The notes under the pieces: model-generated | Seen by the model: the letters and a program-made list of their open reading frames with translations, nothing else | Told to the model about the DNA's origin: nothing | The model's database searches: none | Translations under genes and position numbers: made by a program | Shown: piece after piece, positions 6,651 to 14,617 of the stretch | Position numbering within the stretch: position 1 is the stretch's first letter | Layout: each line of letters opens with the position of its first letter | NCBI GenBank assembly: GCA_000875945.1 | Contig: JPZU01000001.1 | Coordinates: 2,847,155-2,881,918 of the forward strand | Source: Lachnospiraceae bacterium TWA4 | Lineage (GTDB): Bacteria; Bacillota; Clostridia; Lachnospirales; Lachnospiraceae | Length of the DNA stretch: 34,764 bases | Direction: 5' to 3'

Positions 6651-8645
6651 ATGGAAAAAATAAATACATTATCAATTGATATTGAGACTTATTCAGATGT
6701 GGATTTACAAAAAAGTGGTGTGTATCGATATGTTCAGTCAGAGGCATTTGAGATATTGCTAGTGGGTTATTCAATAAATTATGGAAAGGTTAATGTTATT
6801 GATTTAGCACAAGGTGAGAAGATTCCAATTGAAATTATCAGGGCATTTACTGATGAACAGATTATAAAATGGGCATTTAACAGTCAGTTTGAAAGGATTT
6901 GTTTTTCTGAATATTTACGAAGATTTTATCCAGAAGAATTTGTAGGTTATAGTATTGGAGAAGATTCTACTCATGATTATTTAAACCCGGTATCTTGGAA
7001 GTGTACAATGACATGGTCTGCTTATTTAGGACTGCCATTATCTTTAGAAGGTGTCGGTGCTGTTTTAGGTCTTGAAGAACAAAAGTTAAAAGAAGGGAAA
7101 GAACTTATTCGATACTTTTGTATGCCTTGTAACCCGACAAAGTCAAATAAAGGAAGAACTAGAAATCTTCCAATTCATGATAAAGGTAAATGGGAGAAGT
7201 TTAAAAAATATAATATTCGAGATGTTGAAGTAGAGCTATCCATTCAAAGTCGATTAAAAAATTTTCCAGTTCCAGAGTTTATTTGGGAAGAATTTTATCT
7301 AGATCAACAGATTAATGACCGAGGAATTGCACTAGATATGAATGTTGTAAATTATGCTATTGGGTTTAATGAGCGTTCAAAAGAAGTTTTGTATGAGCAA
7401 ATACAAAAATTGACAGGTCTTGATAATCCAAATAGTGTTGTTCAAATGAAGAGTTGGTTAGCTAAAAATGGAATTATAGCAGATAGTTTAGATAAAAAAT
7501 CTGTGAAAAATTTAATAAAAACATCTTCTTCATCAATGATTAAAGAAGTATTAAAAATCAGGCAGCAGCTTTCAAAGTCTTCAGTGAAAAAGTATCAAGC
7601 AATGGAAAATGCTGTATGTAGAGATTTTCGAGCAAGAGGAATGTTTCGATTTTATGGAGCAAATCGTAGTGGACGTTGGGCAGGACGAATGATTCAATTA
7701 CAAAATCTTCCACAGAACCATCTTCCAGATTTAAGACAAGCACGAGAATTAGTTAGCGTTGGAAATTATGAAGCAATGGAGATTTTATACGATGATATAC
7801 CAGATACTTTATCTCAATTAATTCGTACAGCTTTTGTGCCAAGAAAAGGAATGAAATTTGTAGTAGCTGATTTTTCTGCGATTGAAGCACGAGTGCTTTC
7901 ACATCTTGCAAAAGAAAAATGGAGAAGTGAAGTCTTTAAGAAAAATGGAGATATTTATTGTGCTTCAGCATCGGCGATGTTTGGAGTGCCTGTTGAGAAG
8001 CATGGACAAAATAGTGAGTTACGACAGAAAGGCAAAATTGCAGAATTAGCTCTCGGATATGGAGGTTCAGTTTCTGCATTGACTTCCATGGGCGCATTAG
8101 AGATGGGTTTAGAAGAAGATGAGCTTCAACCACTTGTTGATTCTTGGAGAAGTGCAAATCCCAATATTGTTCGATTTTGGTGGGAAGTTGACCGATGTAT
8201 TAAGCGATGTATAAAAGAACATATACAAACAGAAACTCATGGAATTCGATTTATTTATCAAAGTGGAATGCTTTTTATAGAACTTCCAAGCGGACGTAGA
8301 CTCTCATATGTGAAACCTAAAATTGGAGAAAATCGATTTGGTGGAGAAAGTGTAACTTATGAAGGGATTGGTGGAACAAAGAAATGGGAACGAATTGAAA
8401 GTTACGGTCCAAAATTTGTAGAAAATATTGTACAGGCAATTAGTCGAGATATTTTAATGTATGCAATGAAAACTTTATCTTATTGCCTGATTTGTGGTCA
8501 TGTTCATGATGAATTGATTATTGAATGTAGCAAGGATGTATCATTGACAGAAATTTGTAAGCAAATGGGAAGAACACCTCCTTGGATTCCAGGACTGATT
8601 CTTCGAGCTGATGGTTATGAATGTGACTTTTATCAAAAAGATTAA
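6651..8645 (+). CDS. Phage DNA polymerase, family A
   Basis: The enzyme replicates phage DNA. The 664-aa chain has an N-terminal 3'-5' exonuclease domain starting SIDIETYSDVDL (residues 8-19), then the family A polymerase motifs: A, ADFSAIEARVLSHLA (near residue 407, first metal-binding Asp); B, RQKGKIAELALGYGG (about 458-472, with the K and Y that contact the incoming nucleotide); and C, HVHDELIIE (about 620). All key residues are present. RSGRWAGRMIQLQNLP before motif A is the usual DNA-contacting segment. There is no 5' nuclease domain, as is normal for this phage type. No strong ribosome binding site stands before the ATG; the start is placed by conservation of the N-terminus. Confidence 0.95.
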   Translation: MEKINTLSIDIETYSDVDLQKSGVYRYVQSEAFEILLVGYSINYGKVNVIDLAQGEKIPIEIIRAFTDEQIIKWAFNSQFERICFSEYLRRFYPEEFVGYSIGEDSTHDYLNPVSWKCTMTWSAYLGLPLSLEGVGAVLGLEEQKLKEGKELIRYFCMPCNPTKSNKGRTRNLPIHDKGKWEKFKKYNIRDVEVELSIQSRLKNFPVPEFIWEEFYLDQQINDRGIALDMNVVNYAIGFNERSKEVLYEQIQKLTGLDNPNSVVQMKSWLAKNGIIADSLDKKSVKNLIKTSSSSMIKEVLKIRQQLSKSSVKKYQAMENAVCRDFRARGMFRFYGANRSGRWAGRMIQLQNLPQNHLPDLRQARELVSVGNYEAMEILYDDIPDTLSQLIRTAFVPRKGMKFVVADFSAIEARVLSHLAKEKWRSEVFKKNGDIYCASASAMFGVPVEKHGQNSELRQKGKIAELALGYGGSVSALTSMGALEMGLEEDELQPLVDSWRSANPNIVRFWWEVDRCIKRCIKEHIQTETHGIRFIYQSGMLFIELPSGRRLSYVKPKIGENRFGGESVTYEGIGGTKKWERIESYGPKFVENIVQAISRDILMYAMKTLSYCLICGHVHDELIIECSKDVSLTEICKQMGRTPPWIPGLILRADGYECDFYQKD

Positions 8646-8648
8646 ATA

Positions 8649-8697
8649 GGTACTTAATGTGAGGGTTTGTGTCCTTTTATTAGTAAGGGGTATAAAC
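8649..8697 (+). repeat. Repeated intergenic element, copy 2, with hairpin
   Basis: GGTACTTAA, then TGTCCTTTTATTAGTA starting 21 bases later, and GGGG; the same design as at 4286-4327. Here AGGGTTT (from 8662) and AAACCCTT also form a stem around the core, with an inner CCTT/AAGG. It lies between the polymerase and primase genes. Confidence 0.5.
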
Positions 8698-8728
8698 CCT
8701 TAAAGTGATGAAATGGAGGGAATCACAG

Positions 8729-9616
8729 ATGCGTAAGTTAAAGATTGCGTATGGGAATAGTTGTTTTGCGATTAAGTGGTCGAATAATCAGATTCAATTT
8801 GATGACCTTTGTAAGAAATTAAGTCAAACGATTCGAACACCTGAAACTATTGAGGAATATCCAAAATTGCCAAAGGGAGAAAAAGATCGAATTAAGGATA
8901 AAGGTGGATTTGTGGGTGGAAATTTGAAGGGTGGTAGACGCAAAGGAGAAACGGTAGAATGTCGTTCAATGTTAACGGAAGATGTTGACCAAGCAGATGT
9001 TGATTTTATTGAGCGTTATGAAATGCTTTGTCCTTACACATCCTGTATTTATACCACTCATAGTCATACATCTAAAAAACCGCGAGTTCGTATTATCGTT
9101 CCATTGACAAGAGATGTAACTTCTGAAGAATATGTAGCTTTAGCAAGATATTTTGCAGCAGATTGGGGAATTGATTTATTTGATGAATGTTCTTATCGTC
9201 CTCAACAGTTGATGTATTGGCCTACAACTCCATCAAATGGAGAATTTATTTTTAAAGAAATTAAAGGTCAGTGGTTAAATCCAGATGAGATTTTTGCAAA
9301 GCATCCTGAATGGACAGACCCTACAAAGCTTCCAACATCTTCAAGAGAATGTTCAGTTAGGGGAATGAGTGATAAAAAGCAAGCAGACCCGTTAACTAAA
9401 GAAGGTGTAGTTGGTGCATTTAATCGAGCATTTTTTCCAATCAATAAAGTTATTGAGAAATTACTTGTTGATGTATATGAAACTACTGATTTAGAAAATC
9501 GATACCGATATGTTGAGTCAAGTAGTCAGCCAGGACTCTTGATTCATGAAGGAAGGTTTGCATATAGTCATCATGCAAAAGACCCTGCTTACTTACAACT
9601 TTTAAATGTCTTTTGA
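8729..9616 (+). CDS. Primase/helicase of VirE type, N-terminal part, ends at a frame break
   Basis: The 295-aa protein holds the N-terminal primase-like half of a VirE-family (phage primase/helicase) protein, which is usually a single chain of about 780 residues. It begins MRKLKIAYGNSCFAIKW, contains KPRVRIIVPLTRDVT and SYRPQQLMYWPTTP (primase-polymerase-like region), and ends ...GRFAYSHHAKDPAYLQLLNVF. In intact relatives this segment runs straight on into FDLVR.HKF, found here in the next frame. Removing one T from TTTT at 9611-9614 would join them; alternatively the ribosome could shift +1 at UUU UGA. The start at 8729 has GGAGGG eight bases upstream; a GTG at 8705 lacks a site. Confidence 0.8.
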   Translation: MRKLKIAYGNSCFAIKWSNNQIQFDDLCKKLSQTIRTPETIEEYPKLPKGEKDRIKDKGGFVGGNLKGGRRKGETVECRSMLTEDVDQADVDFIERYEMLCPYTSCIYTTHSHTSKKPRVRIIVPLTRDVTSEEYVALARYFAADWGIDLFDECSYRPQQLMYWPTTPSNGEFIFKEIKGQWLNPDEIFAKHPEWTDPTKLPTSSRECSVRGMSDKKQADPLTKEGVVGAFNRAFFPINKVIEKLLVDVYETTDLENRYRYVESSSQPGLLIHEGRFAYSHHAKDPAYLQLLNVF

Positions 9617-11078
9617 TTTAGTGCGTGTGCATAAATTTAGTGATGAAGATGAGAAAAAATCTTTTAATCAGATGGTTTCTTTTGCGATGACTTTGGATGA
9701 AGTAAAGCTTCAGATTGCAAACGAACGAAGACAACAAGTAGAGGAAGATTTTGCAGATCTTACAGATGAAGATAGTGATTGGAGAACAAAGCTACGATTT
9801 CAACCAAGGAGTAAAGTGCTTGAAAATAGTGTGTGGAATGAAATGCTGATTTTGAATAATGACCCTGATTTTGCAAATTTTGGATATAACGAAATGGCAA
9901 ATCGTATACAGGTTACAGGAAAAGTTCCATGGGAAAGACCTAGAGATAATAAGTTTTGGAGAGATGCAGATACAGCTCAAATGAAAGCATTAATGGATCT
10001 TAGATATGTAACATTTTCTACCAGAAATCATGATGTGGCATTTACAAAAGTAGCTGATGATCGAAGGTTTCATCCCATTCGAAATTATTTAGACGGATTA
10101 CCAGAGTGGGATAAAGTTCCTCGTATTGATACTATACTTGTTGATTATTTTGGTGCAGAAGATTCTTCTTATACAAGAGCTGTGAGTCGAAAAACCTTAG
10201 TGGCAGCAGTTGCAAGAATTTATCATCCAGGAACGAAGTTTGATAGTGTTTTAATTCTCAATGGGTCACAAGGAATTGGAAAATCGACATTTTTTGCAAA
10301 ATTAGCAGGGGACTGGTTTTCTGATAGTTTAACACTTACGGATATGAAGGATAAAGCTGGAGCTGAAAAATTACAAGGTTATTGGATTTTGGAACTAGGG
10401 GAACTTGCAGGAATGAAGAAGGTGGATATTGAATCGGTTAAATCCTTTATTAGTCGTACAGATGATGAATATAGACCTTCCTATGGAAAAACCGTAGAAA
10501 GTCATCCTAGACAATGTATTATTGTAGGTTCTACAAACGCTGAAACGGGATTTCTTCGTGATATTACAGGAAATCGTCGATTTTGGCCAGTAACGGTTAG
10601 TGGAAATTCAAAGAAAAAATCATGGCAGTTAACAGATGCTGATGTATTACAGTTGTGGGCTGAAGCTGTATTCTTTTATAAACAAGGTGAAGCGTTGTAT
10701 TTAGAGGGTTCAGACGCATTTTTTGCCATTGAGAAACAAACAGAAGCGATGGAAACTGATGAACGTGAAGGATTAGTTCGTCAATATTTAGATACTTTAT
10801 TACCAGAGGACTGGGAATCGATGGATTTATATGAGCGAAGACACTTTCTTAGCGGTAGCAGTTTAACAGATATTGGAAGAAAAGGGACTGTACAAAGGAA
10901 AAATGTTTGCAATATGGAAATTTGGTGTGAATGTTTTTGTAAGGAAGCGTCTACAATGAAAAAATCAGATTCTTATGAGCTTGGAGCAATTATGCAAAAG
11001 ATTGAGGGTTGGTCAAAAGCTAATTTAAGGTATGTAAGTATTTATGGCAGACAACGAGTATATGAACGATGTGTGTAG
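9606..11078 (+). CDS. Primase/helicase of VirE type, C-terminal helicase part
   Basis: The 490-aa segment carries the virulence-associated E helicase domain. P-loop GSQGIGKST is near residue 221, the Walker B-like ILELGELAGM about 40 residues later, then SRTDDEYRPSYGK and VGSTNAETGFLRD (sensor region with NRRFWPV). This is the superfamily 3-like helicase of phage replication. Its ATG at 9606 overlaps the end of the N-terminal part, so it might be translated by reinitiation, but no good ribosome binding site is seen and the first residues SFDLVRVHKF belong to the conserved middle of the family. The most likely original state is one gene, 8729-11078, about 782 aa. Confidence 0.85.
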   Translation: MSFDLVRVHKFSDEDEKKSFNQMVSFAMTLDEVKLQIANERRQQVEEDFADLTDEDSDWRTKLRFQPRSKVLENSVWNEMLILNNDPDFANFGYNEMANRIQVTGKVPWERPRDNKFWRDADTAQMKALMDLRYVTFSTRNHDVAFTKVADDRRFHPIRNYLDGLPEWDKVPRIDTILVDYFGAEDSSYTRAVSRKTLVAAVARIYHPGTKFDSVLILNGSQGIGKSTFFAKLAGDWFSDSLTLTDMKDKAGAEKLQGYWILELGELAGMKKVDIESVKSFISRTDDEYRPSYGKTVESHPRQCIIVGSTNAETGFLRDITGNRRFWPVTVSGNSKKKSWQLTDADVLQLWAEAVFFYKQGEALYLEGSDAFFAIEKQTEAMETDEREGLVRQYLDTLLPEDWESMDLYERRHFLSGSSLTDIGRKGTVQRKNVCNMEIWCECFCKEASTMKKSDSYELGAIMQKIEGWSKANLRYVSIYGRQRVYERCV

Positions 11079-11142
11079 GTTGTTCTGTTTTAGTAGTAAC
11101 AAGAGGTATGGTTGTTCAGACATTGTTCAGATAGTTGTTCAG
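11079..11142 (+). repeat. GTTGTTC iterons after the primase/helicase gene
   Basis: Four copies of (G/A)TTGTTC(T/A)G start at 11079, 11111, 11122 and 11134, spaced 32, 11 and 12 bp, close to whole DNA turns. They lie directly downstream of the replication primase/helicase in a 245-bp non-coding gap. Replication initiators bind repeats of this sort, so a phage origin is possible. Confidence 0.5.
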
Positions 11143-11180
11143 TGCTAGAAACACCATAAAATCAACAAATTTAAGAAATA

Positions 11181-11301
11181 AGAACAAGTAGAACAAGAAT
11201 TTATTATTAAATAGAATAAGTCATAGTAACTTTATATTATAGCTTGTATATATGTACATATACATAGAAAAGTATATAGAAACTATAGTTCTACTTGTTC
11301 T
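11181..11301. repeat. Inverted repeat in the gap, 14 bp arms
   Basis: AGAACAAGTAGAAC (11181-11194) and its exact reverse complement (11288-11301) flank about 93 bp of very AT-rich DNA. Both arms contain GAACAA/TTGTTC, the reverse of the iteron core, so they probably belong to the same set of sites. The AT-rich interval could be an unwinding region. The right arm lies 23 bp before the VRR-NUC start. Confidence 0.55.
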
Positions 11302-11323
11302 AAAAAAATTATAGGGATAAAAA

Positions 11324-11596
11324 ATGAGAGAAAAAGAAATTGAGCAACAACTGGTAAAAGAAGTTAAAAAGCAAGGTGGAATTTGTCCTAAATTTGTATC
11401 TCTGGGTTATGATGGTATGCCAGACCGATTAGTTTTTCTTCCAGAAGGGAGATTTGCTCTTGTTGAATTAAAATCACCAGGAGAAAAACCAAGACCTTTG
11501 CAATTAGCAAGACATCGATTACTTAGAAAGTTAGGATTTAAAGTTTATGTAATTGATGATGCAAAGCAGATAGGAGATGTTATTGATGAAATATAA
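11324..11596 (+). CDS. VRR-NUC domain nuclease, 90 aa
   Basis: A stand-alone VRR-NUC protein, a compact PD-(D/E)XK nuclease of the type found in phages, where it may resolve branched DNA. The length is that of the family. The motifs are conserved: an early E in EIEQQLVKEVKKQGG, then GMPDRLVFLP (catalytic D), then ALVELKSPGEKP with E-x-K, then QLARHRLLRKLGFKVYVIDD. It overlaps the following helicase by 11 bases; the two are nearly always paired in such phages. No strong ribosome binding site was seen before the ATG. Confidence 0.9.
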   Translation: MREKEIEQQLVKEVKKQGGICPKFVSLGYDGMPDRLVFLPEGRFALVELKSPGEKPRPLQLARHRLLRKLGFKVYVIDDAKQIGDVIDEI

Positions 11597-12944
11597 ACCT
11601 CATGAGTATCAAGTCTATGTAACAAATTATATTGAAACTCATCCAGTAGCTGCAGTTTTTTTAGATATGGGACTTGGAAAAACAAGCATTACATTGACTG
11701 CATTAAATCATTTATTATTTGATTCATTTGACATTCATCGTGTCTTAGTTATAGCACCTTTACGAGTTGCAAAAACTACATGGTCTGAAGAAATAGAAAA
11801 GTGGGAGCATCTTAGAAATCTTCAATTTTCTATTGTAGTAGGCACAGAGTCTGAGCGAATGAGTGCATTAAAGAAGGTAGCAGATATTTACATAATCAAC
11901 AGAGAAAATCTTCAGTGGTTGATTGAAAAGAGTAATGTCCCTTTTGATTTTGATATGATTGTTATTGATGAGTTATCATCATTTAAGAATCATCAGTCGA
12001 AACGATTTAAGTCATTGATGAGAGTACGAATGAAAGTGAAACGAATTGTAGGTCTTACAGGAACTCCTTCAAGTAATGGGTTAATGGATTTATTTGCAGA
12101 ATTTAAACTCTTGGATATGGGTGTGCGACTGGGACGATTTATTGGTCAGTATCGAAGTACCTATTTTAGACCGAATCAAGTGAATGGTCCAATAGTTTAT
12201 AACTATAAACCTTTGCCAAATGCTGAAAAATTAATTTATGAAAAAATCTCAGACATTACAATTTCAATGAAAGCAACTGAACATTTAAAAATGCCAGAAC
12301 TTGTAAGTACAAAAGTTTTGGTGTCTTTATCTGAAAAAGAACGAAAGACCTATGAAGAATTAAAAAATGATTTGGTCTTAAATCTTCCTGAAGGAGAAAT
12401 CATAGCATCAAGTGCAGCTTCTCTTACAGGAAAGCTTTCACAGATGGCAAATGGAGCAGTCTATTCAGATGAGAAACAGATTCTTACCATTCATGATAGA
12501 AAATTGGATGTCTTGGAAGATTTAATTGAAGCATCGAATGGAAAGCCTGTCTTAGTCGCTTATTGGTTTAAGCATGACCTACAGCGAATTATAAACCGAT
12601 TAGAACAAAAAGGAATGACCTATCAGAAATTAGATACAGATGTCAGCATTAAATCATGGAATGAAGGGAAGATTCCTGTAGCACTCATTCATCCAGCTTC
12701 AGCCGGACATGGATTAAATCTTCAACGTGGTGGTTCAACCCTTGTTTGGTTTGGACTGACTTGGAGTTTAGAACTTTATCAACAGACGGTTGCAAGACTT
12801 TACCGACAAGGACAAACACAAAGCACAGTATCGATTATCCATATTTTGACAAAGGATACGATTGATGAACGAATCATGAAAGCCTTGGCTAAAAAAGATA
12901 CCACTCAATCAGCATTAATTGATGCAGTGAGAGCCGAATTGTAA
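11586..12944 (+). CDS. SNF2-like DEAD/DEAH helicase
   Basis: A 452-aa superfamily 2 helicase used in phage replication or recombination. Walker A is FLDMGLGKTSI (about 26-36), motif II IVIDELSSFKN (DE-L-S instead of DEAH), motif III GLTGTPSSNG, motif V SAGHGLNLQRG and motif VI QTVARLYRQGQTQ with the arginine finger. Complete and of family length. The ATG at 11586 is preferred: AGGAG lies nine bases upstream, whereas it abuts the ATG at 11577. It follows the VRR-NUC gene with overlap. The direct repeat AATCAGAGT occurs twice just after the stop (12945-12975). Confidence 0.93.
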   Translation: MKYKPHEYQVYVTNYIETHPVAAVFLDMGLGKTSITLTALNHLLFDSFDIHRVLVIAPLRVAKTTWSEEIEKWEHLRNLQFSIVVGTESERMSALKKVADIYIINRENLQWLIEKSNVPFDFDMIVIDELSSFKNHQSKRFKSLMRVRMKVKRIVGLTGTPSSNGLMDLFAEFKLLDMGVRLGRFIGQYRSTYFRPNQVNGPIVYNYKPLPNAEKLIYEKISDITISMKATEHLKMPELVSTKVLVSLSEKERKTYEELKNDLVLNLPEGEIIASSAASLTGKLSQMANGAVYSDEKQILTIHDRKLDVLEDLIEASNGKPVLVAYWFKHDLQRIINRLEQKGMTYQKLDTDVSIKSWNEGKIPVALIHPASAGHGLNLQRGGSTLVWFGLTWSLELYQQTVARLYRQGQTQSTVSIIHILTKDTIDERIMKALAKKDTTQSALIDAVRAEL

Positions 12945-13008
12945 AATCAGAGTAAATAGGTGTCAATCAGAGTCGATCCGAGGGAAATTATAAATTTGGA
13001 GGTTGAAT

Positions 13009-13467
13009 ATGAATATCATTTGGCAGTATCTAGATAAGCGTAGTGCAGCAATCAATGCACTCAAAGATTATAGTAGCATGAAGTTTATTATTGAGAATAC
13101 TGATGAAGAAATAAAAGTGGTAAGTAGTCAGATGATTGGACTTGGGAGTCATAGTTATGATGGAATGCCACGAGCATCAAAAACTAATGTGACTGAGGAG
13201 CGAATCCTTAATGGCATTGAAGAAATTGATGTGTTAAAGGAAAGATACCGACAGGCGATAGAGTATATGGAATGGTTTGAGCCTGCATGGAATCAGCTAA
13301 CGGATGATGAACGATATGTGTTGGAAATTTATTATTTGGAGGAAGATTTATCAGGTAATGTTGTGTATACCATTTGTAATCATTTCTGTATTGAGCGTTC
13401 GTCTGCTTATAATAAAAAGAATCGAGCAGTGAACCATCTTGCAACACTTTTATTTGGAAAGGCATAA
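13009..13467 (+). CDS. ArpU/sigma-like late transcription regulator
   Basis: The 152-aa protein ends in a region 4-like helix-turn-helix: QLTDDERYVLEIYYLEED, then CIERSSAYNKKNRAVNHL. The N-terminal half is a helical domain. Proteins of this kind stand just upstream of the HNH/terminase genes in many Gram-positive phages (ArpU or RinA type) and switch on late genes. The start at 13009 has GGAGG six bases upstream; a TTG at 13003 sits too close to it. A terminator-like hairpin and the packaging genes follow. Confidence 0.75.
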   Translation: MNIIWQYLDKRSAAINALKDYSSMKFIIENTDEEIKVVSSQMIGLGSHSYDGMPRASKTNVTEERILNGIEEIDVLKERYRQAIEYMEWFEPAWNQLTDDERYVLEIYYLEEDLSGNVVYTICNHFCIERSSAYNKKNRAVNHLATLLFGKA

Positions 13468-13540
13468 ATGTAAATGAGTAAAATCGTGGACGCATTACTC
13501 ATAAATCTGTGATATATTAATAACATGAAAAATTGTCAAG

Positions 13541-13573
13541 AAGCTTTGTGGGTTACACCATAGAGCTTTTTTT
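13541..13573 (+). terminator. Terminator between the regulator and packaging genes
   Basis: AAGCT..TGTG and CACCATAGAGCTT pair around GGTTA and are followed by seven T. It could separate early and late transcripts. TGATATATT at 13510-13518 just upstream resembles a -10 region but has no clear -35. Confidence 0.65.
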
Positions 13574-13596
13574 ATGCCCAAAAGGAGGTGGAGTAA

Positions 13597-13956
13597 ATGC
13601 CAAGAAAACCCAAACGACCTTGTTCTTATCCAGGTTGTCCGAACCTAACCAATGGAAGGTATTGCGAGAAGCATCAGAAGGAAGAAAACAAACGATATGA
13701 ACGATATGAGCGTAATCCTGCTGTGAAGAAACGATACGGACGAGCATGGAAACGAATTCGTGACAGCTATGCTACAGCACATCCATTGTGTGAGCAGTGC
13801 TTAAGTGAAGGAAAGTATGTAAAGACTCAGGAGATTCATCATAAACTTCCATTGTCACAAGGTGGAACACATGATCGAGAAAATTTAGTTGCATTGTGTA
13901 AGGAGTGTCATGCAAGGATTCATGCCAAAAGTGGTGACCGATGGAAGAAACACTAG
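13597..13956 (+). CDS. HNH endonuclease next to the terminase
   Basis: The 119-aa HNH nuclease is of the kind that cooperates with the terminase in cutting DNA at cos. An N-terminal cysteine/histidine set (CSYPGCPNL, CEKH) comes before CEQCLSEG; then the HNH core IHHKLPLSQGG, ENLVALCKECHARIH, with two CxxC pairs binding a structural zinc. AAGGAGGTGG lies before the ATG. It is full length. Its place directly upstream of the small terminase gene is the standard one in HK97-like phages of Gram-positive hosts. Confidence 0.93.
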   Translation: MPRKPKRPCSYPGCPNLTNGRYCEKHQKEENKRYERYERNPAVKKRYGRAWKRIRDSYATAHPLCEQCLSEGKYVKTQEIHHKLPLSQGGTHDRENLVALCKECHARIHAKSGDRWKKH

Positions 13957-14030
13957 ACCCGGGGGTGGTCAAAATCTCTACCGTTTGGTTCCTGTGGAAC
14001 GGTGGGGGAGTCACACGCACAAAAATTGCT
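13956..14030 (+). other. Candidate cos / packaging start region
   Basis: The gap between HNH and small terminase is notably more GC-rich than its surroundings (GACCCGGGGGTGGTC at 13956-13970) and carries two dyads: GACC/GGTC, and ACCGTT (13980-13985) with AACGGT (13998-14003). Phages with an HNH beside TerS/TerL usually carry their cohesive-end site near here. Calling it cos is inference. Confidence 0.4.
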
Positions 14031-14076
14031 ATTCAAACAGGGTATATAGGCAAACAAGAAATGGAGGTGAAAATTT

Positions 14077-14616
14077 ATGGCAAAAGATGGTACGGCAAGA
14101 GGTGGAGCAAGACCAGGAAGCGGTCCAAAACGAAAAGCTTTGACAGAGAAAATCTCAGCAGGTAAATCAGCAACTATTATTGACCTTCCAAGTGCTCCCA
14201 AACTAGAGGGAGTAGACATGCCACCGATTAAGGAATACATGAAAGCGAAGCAGAAAAACGGAACAGACCTTTGTGCTGAAGAAATCTTTCAGGAAACCTG
14301 GGAGTGGTTAAAGAAAGTAGGTTGTACCGATTATGTTAATACGCAGTTGATTAATCAATATGCGATGAGTGTTGCTAGACAGATTCAATGTGAGCAGTGT
14401 ATCTCGGAGTATGGATTTTTAGCAAAGCATCCAACGACTGGAAATGCGATAGCAAGTCCGTATGTATCGATGCTTCAACAGTTTACAAAGCAAGTCAATC
14501 AGTCATGGTATCAGATTTATCAGATTGTGCGAGAAAATGCTTCTATTGAATACAACGGTGCGACACCACAAGATGATGTGATGGAACGATTGCTTCGAGC
14601 AAGGAAAGGACGATGA
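14077..14616 (+). CDS. Phage terminase small subunit, P27 family
   Basis: It recognises the packaging site and loads the large subunit. The 179-aa protein starts with the glycine/proline-rich GGARPGSGPKRKAL typical of P27-type small subunits, then a helical DNA-binding and oligomer region (EEIFQETWEWLKKV, VNTQLINQYAMSVARQIQ, SPYVSMLQQFTKQVNQSW). GGAGGTGA lies seven bases before the ATG. Its partner, the large subunit, is 2.9 kb further on, separated by a methyltransferase and three other genes. Confidence 0.85.
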   Translation: MAKDGTARGGARPGSGPKRKALTEKISAGKSATIIDLPSAPKLEGVDMPPIKEYMKAKQKNGTDLCAEEIFQETWEWLKKVGCTDYVNTQLINQYAMSVARQIQCEQCISEYGFLAKHPTTGNAIASPYVSMLQQFTKQVNQSWYQIYQIVRENASIEYNGATPQDDVMERLLRARKGR

Positions 14617-14617
14617 G

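Noticed and set aside
13772-14240. Overlapping frames on both strands around the HNH-TerS gap
   Set aside because: They lack binding sites and family features, and arise from low stop density in the GC-richer gap.
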